Shown here piece after piece: positions 25,522-33,292 of a stretch of DNA of 35,086 nt (position 1 is its first letter; every line of letters starts with the position of its first letter). The stretch is from the NCBI GenBank assembly GCA_964446585.1, contig CAYUPI010000059.1, positions 1-35,086 of the forward strand, given 5' to 3'. The notes beneath the pieces were generated by a model that saw nothing but the letters and a program-made list of their open reading frames with translations, was not told the DNA's origin and did not search any database. Position numbers and translations under genes: made by a program. The stretch is from CAYUPI01 sp964446585. Lineage in GTDB: Bacteria > Verrucomicrobiota > Verrucomicrobiia > Limisphaerales > UBA8199.

Positions 25522-26961
25522 TCACGCGGGCCAACCTTTCCGCGGAGCCCGCTGCAGCCACTGATTGACTTCCTTCAAGTTTGTGACCGCCATTTCCGGA
25601 CCGTTCCACTCGAGCTTCTTTCCCGCACCGGCCCGCTGGGCGAGATTTCCCAGCAGGGTAAACTCGGTCAGACGCGCGCCATAATCGAAACTGGCCGCGG
25701 TTTCCTTCCGCCCCTCGCGCACCGCGTCCAGGAAATCGTTCATAATGTTTTCGCCTTTCGGCCGCGTCAACGTGCGTGGAACTTTACTTTGGACTTCGTT
25801 CATCTTCTCAAATGGAAGGATGTGGAACTTGTTACCGTAAGTGGCTGTGTAGAGAATGCCTTTCTCGCCGACGTACAACGTGCCGCTGTCCGGCTTGTCG
25901 ATTTCCTCGTCGGGATATTGTTTGAGCAGTTCACGCAGAAGGGGAGGAAAATTGCGGTCATCGCCCTTCGCCGCGTGCAGCCCTCCGCTGGCACTCCCCT
26001 TGGCGTCTTTCCTGAGCCCTTCGTACCAATAAGCCTTCAGCGCGGGCATGCCGGCCCGGGCGGGAACGTCGAATCGGATCCGGCCGCCGAGCGGGTAGCG
26101 TTCGTCGCTGCCGCCGCGGCTCTCCTCGGCCTCGACGCTGGTCGGATACTCGACCTTTAGCGCCCAATATACGCCGTCCAGCACGTGGCAGCCCATGTTT
26201 CCAAGCGAGCCGTTTCCGAAGTCATACCAGCCGTGCCATTCGTGCGGGTGGAGGTCGGTGTGATAGTCACGCTGCGGAGCGGGACCGATCCACTCATCCC
26301 AGTGCATCCCGGCGGGGACAGGTTTGGAAGGCGGGCGCGGGCCTTCGCCGCCGTTGGCGCGGTCGGTCCAGCTATGTGTTTCGGTAATATTACCAACGAC
26401 GCCGCTCCAGACGAACTCGCACAGGCGATGATACCCGTCCATGCAATGGCCCTGGTTGCCCATCTGGGCCGGCGCTTTGGATTTGCGGGCCAGTTCACGC
26501 AATCTACGCGCCTCGGCAATGTCATGGGTCAACGGTTTCTCGCAATAGACTCCCTTGTCCAGTTCCATTGCCAGGATCGACGCCGGGGCGTGGTGATGAT
26601 TCGGAGTTGCGATTATGACCGCATCGAGCTGTTTGCCAATCTTGTCGAACATCCGGCGGTAATCAGTGAACACCTGGACTTTTTCCGGGTCCACGTCGTG
26701 CTCCTTCAAATATCGTTGCACCTTTGCTTGCGCTTTTTCATCAGGGTCTACGATCGCCATGACGTTTTCTTTTGCCTGCGTGACGATCCAATCCAGGTGG
26801 TTCATCGCGCGGCCCCCGCAGCCGATGTGCGCGCAATTAAGTTTGTTGCCCGCACCGGCCGCGCGAAGGAGATTGGGTCCGACCAGCGGGGCCGCGGAAA
26901 GAGCACCTGCGGCCAGGGCGGAATGTTTAAGAAAGCGACGACGACTGAATGTGACGTTCAT
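25522..26961 (-). CDS. Gfo/Idh/MocA family oxidoreductase with Tat signal (long type)
   Basis: A 479-residue exported oxidoreductase. The N-terminus SRRRFLKHSALAAGALSAAP is a textbook twin-arginine signal. The Rossmann domain has AHIGCGGRAMNHLDW, VIIATPNHHHAPASIL, and GVYCEKPLTHDIAEAR with the active-site Lys (K142). The C-terminal domain (HEWHGWYDFGNGSLGNMGCH, DSGTLYVGEKGILY, ARLTEFTLLGNLAQRAG) is the long 'bacterial type' form abundant in Verrucomicrobia and Planctomycetes. Only about 20-25% similarity to the first Gfo/Idh/MocA protein is apparent by eye, so they are not recent duplicates. The substrate is probably a sugar or glycoside in the periplasm. Confidence 0.92.
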   Translation of the reverse strand: MNVTFSRRRFLKHSALAAGALSAAPLVGPNLLRAAGAGNKLNCAHIGCGGRAMNHLDWIVTQAKENVMAIVDPDEKAQAKVQRYLKEHDVDPEKVQVFTDYRRMFDKIGKQLDAVIIATPNHHHAPASILAMELDKGVYCEKPLTHDIAEARRLRELARKSKAPAQMGNQGHCMDGYHRLCEFVWSGVVGNITETHSWTDRANGGEGPRPPSKPVPAGMHWDEWIGPAPQRDYHTDLHPHEWHGWYDFGNGSLGNMGCHVLDGVYWALKVEYPTSVEAEESRGGSDERYPLGGRIRFDVPARAGMPALKAYWYEGLRKDAKGSASGGLHAAKGDDRNFPPLLRELLKQYPDEEIDKPDSGTLYVGEKGILYTATYGNKFHILPFEKMNEVQSKVPRTLTRPKGENIMNDFLDAVREGRKETAASFDYGARLTEFTLLGNLAQRAGAGKKLEWNGPEMAVTNLKEVNQWLQRAPRKGWPA

Positions 26962-27047
26962 AATGTAGATGGCGGAGATGATCTACTGCTGCGTTTCTCC
27001 TGGCGCAATGCGAATTATGAGTGCCCTGCCGTCAGAGCGTCCCCAAA

Positions 27048-27284
27048 TCACTGTCTTCGTTGAAGCTTGTGGCCGTATCGGCGTTTGAATCGGAAACATG
27101 AGGCAAACTCCGTTTTTCCCTCGTCGTTTTCCCAAACCTCATCGTAGCGAGCCGCGCGCGGTTGCGCGCGCAAGGACTGTTGCCGATGGATATTTCCCTT
27201 CTCGTCCGAGTCCAGCTCCACCCACTTCGGTTTCTGAAGCGGACTCAATCGATTCGATAAAATGACCAGAATTTTTCGCTTCAT
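27048..27284 (-). CDS. Small basic protein, last gene of the rho-WYL operon, unknown
   Basis: A 78-residue protein from the ATG at 27282-27284, only 23 bp after the stop of the WYL regulator gene. It opens MKRKILVILSNRLSPLQKPK, then WVELDSDEKGNI, and has a distinctive YDEVWENDEGKTEFASC block and a basic RFKRRYGHKL end. It is rich in Arg/Lys with Glu/Asp clusters and has no membrane segment. I believe similar proteins occur elsewhere in Verrucomicrobia but no function is known to me. Its tight spacing argues for co-expression with the regulator and the reduced Rho. Confidence 0.7.
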   Translation of the reverse strand: MKRKILVILSNRLSPLQKPKWVELDSDEKGNIHRQQSLRAQPRAARYDEVWENDEGKTEFASCFRFKRRYGHKLQRRQ

Positions 27285-27307
27285 AGTGAAAGTGTCTCGT
27301 TCCCGGA

Positions 27308-28285
27308 TTAATGAGCCTTCACAAGCTTTTGCGCCGATTGCCGGACGGCCTGGCAGAGCTCACGCGGCTTTCGCACGACCGCGTTGCCTCCCCAACTCAG
27401 CACCCAGCGCTCCACTTCCGCCAGGCTGGACAGCTTCAGCCGCAGTTCTAATCCTCCGTTCTTCAAGTTCCGCAGCCGCTGCGAATCGTGCCATTTCTTT
27501 TCACGAATGTAGTCGGCAACGTGTTCGTTAAAACGTATTACCACCTCGTGCTCGCGCTGGCCGGAATGGACGCCGAAGCTGTCGCGTAACCTTTGTTCGA
27601 GAGAAAAGTCTTGTGGGCGCGAAAAGATTTTGCCGGTCCGGCGGACGTCTTTGATGCGAACAGGCGCGAAGGTTCGAATGTCCTTGCGCAAGTGGTCGAA
27701 AGCGAACAAGAACCATTCGCCATTGATATTGGCCAGGTGGTACGGATCGATAAGGCGCTGCTCGGTCATCTTCTGGGCCGGCTTGCGATAGGTCAGCTCA
27801 AGCTGCTGGCGCGCCGCAGTGGCCTTGGCCAGTGCCTCGAAGATTCCCAGGTTCAGGATTGGCTCCGCTCGCGTGCGAAACGAAATCGTCTGCTCGATCT
27901 CCGCCATGTTGAGCGAGATGGTGTTGGGCAGCGTTTGCTCCATTTTCCGGATCGCGCTGAGCAACGGCTTTTCGAAGCTCGTGCCGCGGTATTGTTGGAG
28001 CGCTTTCTCCGCGACCACCAACGCGAACAGCTCGCCTTCAGTTATTTGGACGGTCGGGAATGCATTCACCGCCTCGGTGTAATAGTAGCCGAAGCGGTGC
28101 GGATCCCATTGGAGCGGAAGTTGAAGCCGGTCGCGCATGAACTCCAAATCGCGATGAACGGATTTGGCGCTGACCTCGAGTGTGGTTGCCAAACTGGCTG
28201 CGGTCGGGTAATTCCCTTCTTGAATCGCCTGGTGAATCCGCAACATCCGCTCCAGAGGAGGGCGGGTGTGTAACTGCTCAACCAT
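27308..28285 (-). CDS. WYL-domain transcriptional regulator (YafY type)
   Basis: A 325-residue regulator with an N-terminal winged helix-turn-helix (ERMLRIHQAIQEGNYPTAAS, then LATTLEVSAKSVHRDLEFMR) that binds DNA, a linker, and a WYL ligand-sensing domain at about residues 150-225 (RLIDPYHLANINGEWFLFAF then DHLRKDIRTFAPVRIKD). A C-terminal WCX-type domain ends with SSLAEVERWVLSWGGNAVV. WYL domains sense nucleic acids or nucleotides, and such regulators often control DNA-damage, phage-defence or stress genes. The gene lies 22 bp after the reduced rho gene, in an apparent three-gene operon. No defence genes are visible in the window. Confidence 0.92.
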   Translation of the reverse strand: MVEQLHTRPPLERMLRIHQAIQEGNYPTAASLATTLEVSAKSVHRDLEFMRDRLQLPLQWDPHRFGYYYTEAVNAFPTVQITEGELFALVVAEKALQQYRGTSFEKPLLSAIRKMEQTLPNTISLNMAEIEQTISFRTRAEPILNLGIFEALAKATAARQQLELTYRKPAQKMTEQRLIDPYHLANINGEWFLFAFDHLRKDIRTFAPVRIKDVRRTGKIFSRPQDFSLEQRLRDSFGVHSGQREHEVVIRFNEHVADYIREKKWHDSQRLRNLKNGGLELRLKLSSLAEVERWVLSWGGNAVVRKPRELCQAVRQSAQKLVKAH

Positions 28286-28307
28286 GGGCTAACGCCGCTC
28301 GAACGCG

Positions 28308-29456
28308 TCAGACCAGTTTCGCCAGCAATTCGTCGTTGGTCTTGTGCTTCTTCAACGCGGCGATGAGCGTTTCCATCGCTTCCACCGGATTCAAATCCAC
28401 CATCGTGCGGCGCAGTTTGCGCACCGCTTCAATTTGGTTCTTAGGAAAGAGTTTTTCCTCTTTGCGCGTTCCGCTTTTCGGAATGTCAATCGACGGGAAC
28501 AAGCGCCGATCTGAGAGCTTCCGGTCCAAAATCAACTCCATATTGCCGGTGCCTTTGAATTCCTGGAAGATTAGTTCATCCATTCGCGAACCGGTATCCA
28601 CCAGCGCCGTCGCTAGAATGGTCAACGAACCGCCTTCCTCGATCTTGCGGGCGGAGGCGAACATTTTGCGGGGGATTTCCAGCGCGCGGGCATCGACACC
28701 GCCGGTCATCGTCCGGCCGCTGCCGCCATGCACGCTGTTATACGCGCGCGCCACGCGGGTAATGGAATCGAGCAGAACGAACACATCCTTCCCGGCCTCC
28801 ACCATGCGCCGGCAACGTTCAATCATGAACCGTGACAGCCGCACGTGCGTTTCCAGGTCTTGGTCGTTAGAGGACGCGACCACTTCAGCTTTGACCGAGC
28901 GCTGGAAATCGGTGACTTCCTCAGGCCGCTCGTCAATCAGCAGCACCATGACATGGACTTCGGGGTGGTTTTCTGTCACCGCATTGGCGATCTGTTTGAG
29001 GATGGTCGTTTTGCCGGTGCGCGGCGGCGCCACAATCAACCCGCGGGTGCCTTTTCCCAGCGGCGTCACCATGTCGATGACCCGGGTTTCGATCAGGTCG
29101 GGGGTGGTTTCCAGCCGAAACTTTTCGATCGGGTCAATCGTTGTCAGGTTCTCAAATCGCACTGATTTGGTGTAGTCCTCGAAACTCATGCCGTTGACTT
29201 GCTCGACGGCTTTCAATTGCGGGCTGTTGCCGCGGTGAGGCGGCTGAGTCGGCCCAGCCACCAGGGCGCCTTCGCGCAGGAAGCTGCGTTTGATGGTGTC
29301 CGGCGTAACGAAAATATCTGTCGGTTTGGGATGAAAGTGGTTCAGTGCTGTGCGCAGAAAGCCGAATCCTTTTTCCGAAATCTCCAAATAGCCGGACCCG
29401 CTGTCTGCAACGGTCGTCCCGCTAGCGTTGTGGTCGTGCTTGGTGGCTGTGCTCAT
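28308..29456 (-). CDS. rho: Transcription termination factor Rho, reduced paralog lacking the N-terminal helical domain
   Basis: With the ATG at 29454-29456 the protein is 382 residues, against about 420-490 for typical Rho. It starts almost directly at the cold-shock-like RNA-binding domain (SGYLEISEKGFGFLRTALNH) and has no Rho_N helical domain. The motor is complete: Walker A GLIVAPPRTGKTTIL (K149), LLIDERPEEVTDF, Walker B VFVLLDSITR, and EFKGTGNMEL. It differs from E. coli Rho at places known to contact RNA: the GERYFALLKV segment is GNSPQLKAVEQV, the Q-loop SGK is SGR (R248), and the FDEP-type turn is SNDQD. The frame stays open upstream to 29747. It heads an operon with the WYL regulator. 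Confidence 0.93.
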   Translation of the reverse strand: MSTATKHDHNASGTTVADSGSGYLEISEKGFGFLRTALNHFHPKPTDIFVTPDTIKRSFLREGALVAGPTQPPHRGNSPQLKAVEQVNGMSFEDYTKSVRFENLTTIDPIEKFRLETTPDLIETRVIDMVTPLGKGTRGLIVAPPRTGKTTILKQIANAVTENHPEVHVMVLLIDERPEEVTDFQRSVKAEVVASSNDQDLETHVRLSRFMIERCRRMVEAGKDVFVLLDSITRVARAYNSVHGGSGRTMTGGVDARALEIPRKMFASARKIEEGGSLTILATALVDTGSRMDELIFQEFKGTGNMELILDRKLSDRRLFPSIDIPKSGTRKEEKLFPKNQIEAVRKLRRTMVDLNPVEAMETLIAALKKHKTNDELLAKLV

Positions 29457-29854
29457 GTGTGTGATGGCTCTTTCAGGGAATCGCATGGGGTTTTTGCCAC
29501 CCGTTCCCAGAGGGGACAATCGCGTCCTGATCTTTCTTAACCTATGCTGCCGATTTAACTTGTTTGACTGAATAACGATTTCTCTCGAGTTTCTCGAAGG
29601 TTTACGAGAATTCATCCCCGAAAAACCACGTATGAACTTTGAATTTTTGGGAAGCCGCTGTGATAGTTCCGTGAACCCAATTGACCATCTCCAGCCAACA
29701 GACCTTCGATACGCCCTATAATTAACCGGTAAACCGGACGAGCGCAACCCTTTTTTCGCGCCTTTTTTTTGCCCTGAAACTGCGTCCGGCTGGGGTGGGG
29801 GAGGGGAGGAGGTTTCCTTTACTTTCCAGCGATCCTAACGCAATTTACCGCTAC
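29457..29854. promoter_or_regulatory. 398-bp divergent control region of the reduced rho and the S41-like gene
   Basis: No independent gene is called here. The rho frame remains open through it to 29747 and would encode a basic, Asn/Ser-rich extension if an upstream ATG (29615) were used. It contains a 6-bp hairpin TTCTCG/CGAGAA at 29591-29610, a palindromic ACCGGT with nearby ACCGG around 29724-29738, and two T-runs (about 29751 and 29764). It is AT-richer than its surroundings, as expected of promoters, but I cannot assign -35/-10 boxes with confidence. A leader with Rho autoregulation, known for E. coli rho, would fit. Confidence 0.4.
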
Positions 29855-30919
29855 ATGATGCAATTAGGGACGCATTCATTGCTGGCAGCATTATTGGTCT
29901 TTCTAAGCGGAACTTCAGTCTCCCGCGGGGACAAGGCCGCTGGACCACCGGACTTCCAGGAGGTTTATGATTTGATCAGCTCCCATCTCCCCGAGTCGAA
30001 CCGGGCACAACTGGACCGCGCGGCCGTAAACTCGCTCGTAACCGCATTATCGCCAAAGGTAATGCTCGTCGGTGGCGAGCCGGAGCCGGCTTCTAACGGA
30101 CTGTTGCTCAGTCGAGTCAGTCTCTTCGATGGAGAGATTGCTTATTTTCGCGTCGCGCGAGTCGAGAGCGGGTTGGCTGAGGCGTTGCGCAAATTGTGCG
30201 AGAGCATGGCCGCGACGAACAAGCTCAAAGGTATCGTTCTGGATCTGCGCTACGCCAGCGGCGAAGATCACGCGGAGGCCGCGGCCGTTGCCGATCTGTT
30301 CCTTACAAAAGAGCGGCCGCTGCTGAGCTGGGGCACGGTCGCGGTTAAGTCGAAACAAAAAACCGACGCGCTGTCGTGGCCGGTTGCCGCGCTGGTAAAC
30401 ATCCAAACCGCACGCGCGGCCGAGTCCTTGGCGGCCGTGCTACGCGAAACGGGCGCGGGCCTGTTGCTGGGAAGCCGAACGGCGGGCCAGGCCATGATGG
30501 CTCAGGAATTTCCGCTGAAGAACGGCCAAAAGTTACGGATCGCTACGGCTCCCATATTGGTAGGGCAGGGCACGGCTTTGACCATCGAGGGAGTCAAACC
30601 CGACATCTCGGTTCAAGTCAGTCCGGAGGACGAGCGCGCCTACTATGCCGATTCCTTCAGGTCAGTGACGAACACGAACCAGCCTACTGCCGCCGGCTCA
30701 ACCTCGGCCAATCCCGACAACGGCACCAACCGCGCCCGACGCACTCGGCTCAACGAAAGCGAACTGGTTCGCGAGCATCGGGAAGGAACTCTGCTCGATT
30801 CAGAGCGCCCTCCGCGCAGGGACCGCGAGGCGGACGAAGCCGTCGTGCTTGACCCGACGCTGGCGCGAGCGTTGGACCTGCTGAAAGGATTGGCCGTGGT
30901 TCGGCCGTCCCGCTCCTGA
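29855..30919 (+). CDS. Secreted S41-peptidase-like protein lacking the catalytic Ser-Lys dyad
   Basis: The start at the ATG pair 29855-29860 gives 354 residues with a signal peptide (LLAALLVFLSGTSVSRG). The core follows the C-terminal processing peptidase (S41) fold: LKGIVLDLRYASGEDHAEAA, WPVAALVNIQTARAAESLAA, GAGLLLGSRTAGQAMM and TIEGVKPDISVQV. In active enzymes the motif is (T/S)ASASE with the Ser 25 residues before a Lys in GxxTxGK. Here these positions are R187 (TARAAE) and Q212, exactly 25 apart, so both catalytic residues are missing. No PDZ domain is seen. The C-terminal 75 residues are polar and highly charged, ending DPTLARALDLLKGLAVV. It is probably a binding or scaffold protein in the periplasm. 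It lies 53 bp before the triple-fusion gene. Confidence 0.85.
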   Translation: MMQLGTHSLLAALLVFLSGTSVSRGDKAAGPPDFQEVYDLISSHLPESNRAQLDRAAVNSLVTALSPKVMLVGGEPEPASNGLLLSRVSLFDGEIAYFRVARVESGLAEALRKLCESMAATNKLKGIVLDLRYASGEDHAEAAAVADLFLTKERPLLSWGTVAVKSKQKTDALSWPVAALVNIQTARAAESLAAVLRETGAGLLLGSRTAGQAMMAQEFPLKNGQKLRIATAPILVGQGTALTIEGVKPDISVQVSPEDERAYYADSFRSVTNTNQPTAAGSTSANPDNGTNRARRTRLNESELVREHREGTLLDSERPPRRDREADEAVVLDPTLARALDLLKGLAVVRPSRS

Positions 30920-30972
30920 TATCCTTTGACGATGCCGCCCGGGCCACCCAAGTTCAGCCAGCCAACGCAGAG

Positions 30973-33129
30973 ATGAAAACGATCCTTTTCGTTTGTACGG
31001 GCAACGTGTGCCGCAGCCCCATGGCGGAGGGGATCCTGCGATATGCAGCCCAGAACTGCGGGGACTACCGCGTTATGTCGGCCGGGCTGGGAGCAAGCGA
31101 GGGTCAACCGCCCAGTCCCAACGCCGTGCAGGCGGTCCGCGAGCTGGGGATCGATATCTCAAACCAGCGCAGCCGGCCGCTGACCGCCGATCTGGTGCAC
31201 CAGGCTGATTACATCTTCGGCATGACGCACAGCCACATCGACACCGTCAGCTTGCTCTTTCCTCAGGCCGCCGAAAAAACCTTCCTGCTGCGCGAATTCG
31301 ACGAGACGCTCGACTATTTTGAGAAGGACATCAGCGACCCGATCGGCGGATCTTATGACGTGTATGTCAACTGTCGGGACCAGATCGAGCAAGGTATAGC
31401 GGCGATGCTGCGGTTTCTGAATCAGACTGAAGTGGCAGCGGCCAACAAGACCGCCACCGTCGGGCTGGGGGCGGACCATGGCGGCTTTGAGTTGAAGGAG
31501 GCGATAAAACGACACCTCGAGCAGCGGGGCGTCAGCGTCGCGGATTTTGGCGCCAATTCCAATGAACCGACCGATTATCCGGATTTCGCCCAGGCCGTGG
31601 CCCGCAGCGTCGCGGAACGCCGGACGGAGTTTGGAGTTTTGATTTGCACCACGGGCGTGGGCATGAGTATCACCGCCAATAAATTCCCGGGCGTCCGCGC
31701 CGCGCTCGTGGGCGACGAGCAGACGGCCGCACTGGCCCGCCGTCACAACAACGCCAATGTCTTGTGCCTGGCGGGACAAAACACGGCCCCGGAAGACGCC
31801 CGCAGAATTGTCGATGCCTTCCTCGCGGCGAGCTTCGAGGGCGGGCGCCACGAACGCCGCATCCATAAGATGGAAACCCGAACTGTCCGACCGGAATTGG
31901 GCCTGCGCTTCGTCGATCCTCAAATCGCTGATGTGCTGGAGCGTGAGCGTCAAAGGCAGCAGGAAAACATCGAGCTCATCGCGAGCGAAAACTTCACCAG
32001 CCCCGCCGTGATGGAAGCGCAGGGCTCGGTCCTGACCAACAAATACGCTGAGGGTTATCCAAAACGGCGCTGGTACGGTGGCTGCGAACACGTCGACGTG
32101 GCGGAGCAACTCGCTATCGATCGGGCGAAGAAGCTTTTCGGCGCCGAACATGCCAATGTGCAGCCGCACTCCGGCAGCGGCGCCAACATGGCGGTCTATT
32201 TCGCGTTCCTAAAGCCGGGCGACAAAATGCTGACCATGGATCTGTCGCATGGCGGCCATTTGACCCACGGCAACAAGGCGAATTTCTCCGGCAGGTTTTT
32301 TGATATCGTCCATTACGGGGTCAGGAAAGAGGACGAATGCATCGATTACGAACAATTGTCCCGACTAGCCCACAGTCATAAACCGCGGATGATTACCGTG
32401 GGAGCCAGCGCTTATCCGCGCATCATCGATTTCGAACGCCTGGGAAGGATTGCCCGTGAAGTCGGCGCATTCCTTCTGGCCGACATCGCCCATATCGCAG
32501 GTTTGGTCGCCACCGGACTACATCCGAGCCCCATGGCCCATGCGGATTTCGTCACTACGACAACCCACAAGACATTGCGCGGACCGCGCGGCGGTCTGAT
32601 TCTGTGCAGGGAAAAATTCGCCAAAGAAATCGATTCTCAGACGTTTCCGGGCATCCAGGGTGGCCCGCTCATGCATGTGATCGCCGCCAAAGCGGTTTGT
32701 TTTCATGAGGCAATGCAGCCTTCCTTCCGGAATTACCAGGAGCAGATTGTGCGGAATGCGCAGGCACTGGCCGAAGGCATGAGACAAAATGGCTTCCGTC
32801 TTGTCAGCGGCGGGACGGACAATCATCTAATGCTGGTTGATGTGGGCGGTCGTGGCCTCACCGGCAAGGAGTGTCAGGCGGCCTTGGACGAGGCCGGCAT
32901 CACTGTCAACAAGAATACTATTCCGTTCGAGACCCGCTCCCCCTTCCAGGCCAGCGGAATTCGTTTGGGCACGCCTGCCGTGACGACGCGCGGAATGAAA
33001 GAGCCGGAAATGGCGGCGATTGCGGACATGATCGCCGAAGCGCTGCTCGATCTCAAAAACCTTGACACGCGCGGCAAAGTGCGCCAACGTGTGCGAGAAC
33101 TCACTGCAAGATTTCCCTTGCCTTATTGA
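30973..33129 (+). CDS. Triple fusion: low-molecular-weight phosphatase / ribose-5-phosphate isomerase B / serine hydroxymethyltransferase
   Basis: One uninterrupted 718-residue frame holds three complete enzymes. Residues 1-150 are a low-molecular-weight phosphatase with C8-R14 P-loop (VCTGNVCRSPMAEG) and general acid D122 (SDPIGG); it resembles B. subtilis YwlE. Residues 161-299 are RpiB: GLGADHGGFELKEAIKRHLE, CTTGVGMSITANKFPG (C225) and RRHNNANVLCLAG, ending with the normal EGGRHERRIHK. Residues 300-718 are SHMT: ENIELIASENFTSPAVMEAQ, NKYAEGYPKRRWYGG, ADIAHIAGLVATG, and TTTTHKTLRGPRGG with the PLP Lys K533. Linkers are about ten residues or none. An internal ATG at 31870 (M300) could also start free SHMT, but has no strong ribosome site. 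Predicted roles: phosphoprotein dephosphorylation, ribulose/ribose 5-phosphate exchange, and serine-glycine one-carbon transfer, all cytoplasmic. Confidence 0.94.
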   Translation: MKTILFVCTGNVCRSPMAEGILRYAAQNCGDYRVMSAGLGASEGQPPSPNAVQAVRELGIDISNQRSRPLTADLVHQADYIFGMTHSHIDTVSLLFPQAAEKTFLLREFDETLDYFEKDISDPIGGSYDVYVNCRDQIEQGIAAMLRFLNQTEVAAANKTATVGLGADHGGFELKEAIKRHLEQRGVSVADFGANSNEPTDYPDFAQAVARSVAERRTEFGVLICTTGVGMSITANKFPGVRAALVGDEQTAALARRHNNANVLCLAGQNTAPEDARRIVDAFLAASFEGGRHERRIHKMETRTVRPELGLRFVDPQIADVLERERQRQQENIELIASENFTSPAVMEAQGSVLTNKYAEGYPKRRWYGGCEHVDVAEQLAIDRAKKLFGAEHANVQPHSGSGANMAVYFAFLKPGDKMLTMDLSHGGHLTHGNKANFSGRFFDIVHYGVRKEDECIDYEQLSRLAHSHKPRMITVGASAYPRIIDFERLGRIAREVGAFLLADIAHIAGLVATGLHPSPMAHADFVTTTTHKTLRGPRGGLILCREKFAKEIDSQTFPGIQGGPLMHVIAAKAVCFHEAMQPSFRNYQEQIVRNAQALAEGMRQNGFRLVSGGTDNHLMLVDVGGRGLTGKECQAALDEAGITVNKNTIPFETRSPFQASGIRLGTPAVTTRGMKEPEMAAIADMIAEALLDLKNLDTRGKVRQRVRELTARFPLPY

Positions 33130-33292
33130 GGGTTAAGAGAGACACTACAGCACGCTCCCGGTTGGTGCTGCTATTCCAATTTGAATTGATCATCCCGGTG
33201 ATCGTCCAAGCAGGAACGAGCCTGACCGAACAAGCCCGTGAAGTTCTTACCATACATAACAACATAAACCTTATTTGACCCGGATTTGACCT
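33130..33292. promoter_or_regulatory. Leader of the second rho gene with a direct repeat at the start codon
   Basis: ATTTGACC occurs at 33273-33280 and again at 33284-33291, the second copy ending two bases before the ATG. No Shine-Dalgarno is present in the usual window. A GATCA/TGATC hairpin lies at about 33187-33203. The region is the likely promoter and leader of rho. The repeat could be an operator or simply an AT-rich initiation region. Confidence 0.4.

Noticed and set aside
28180..29175. Plus-strand open frame (about 331 codons) opposite the reduced rho
   Set aside because: Ser/Thr/Arg-rich shadow of the Rho ATPase domain. Similar Ser/Arg-rich shadows occur opposite the other rho gene.
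31159..32169. Long minus-strand open frame (about 336 codons) opposite the triple fusion
   Set aside because: The plus strand encodes well-conserved RpiB and SHMT motifs. The antisense product has no domain pattern.
31870..33129. Separate glyA gene starting at the internal ATG
   Set aside because: The frame is continuous from 30973 with no stop and no clear ribosome site before 31870. Internal initiation remains possible but is not needed.
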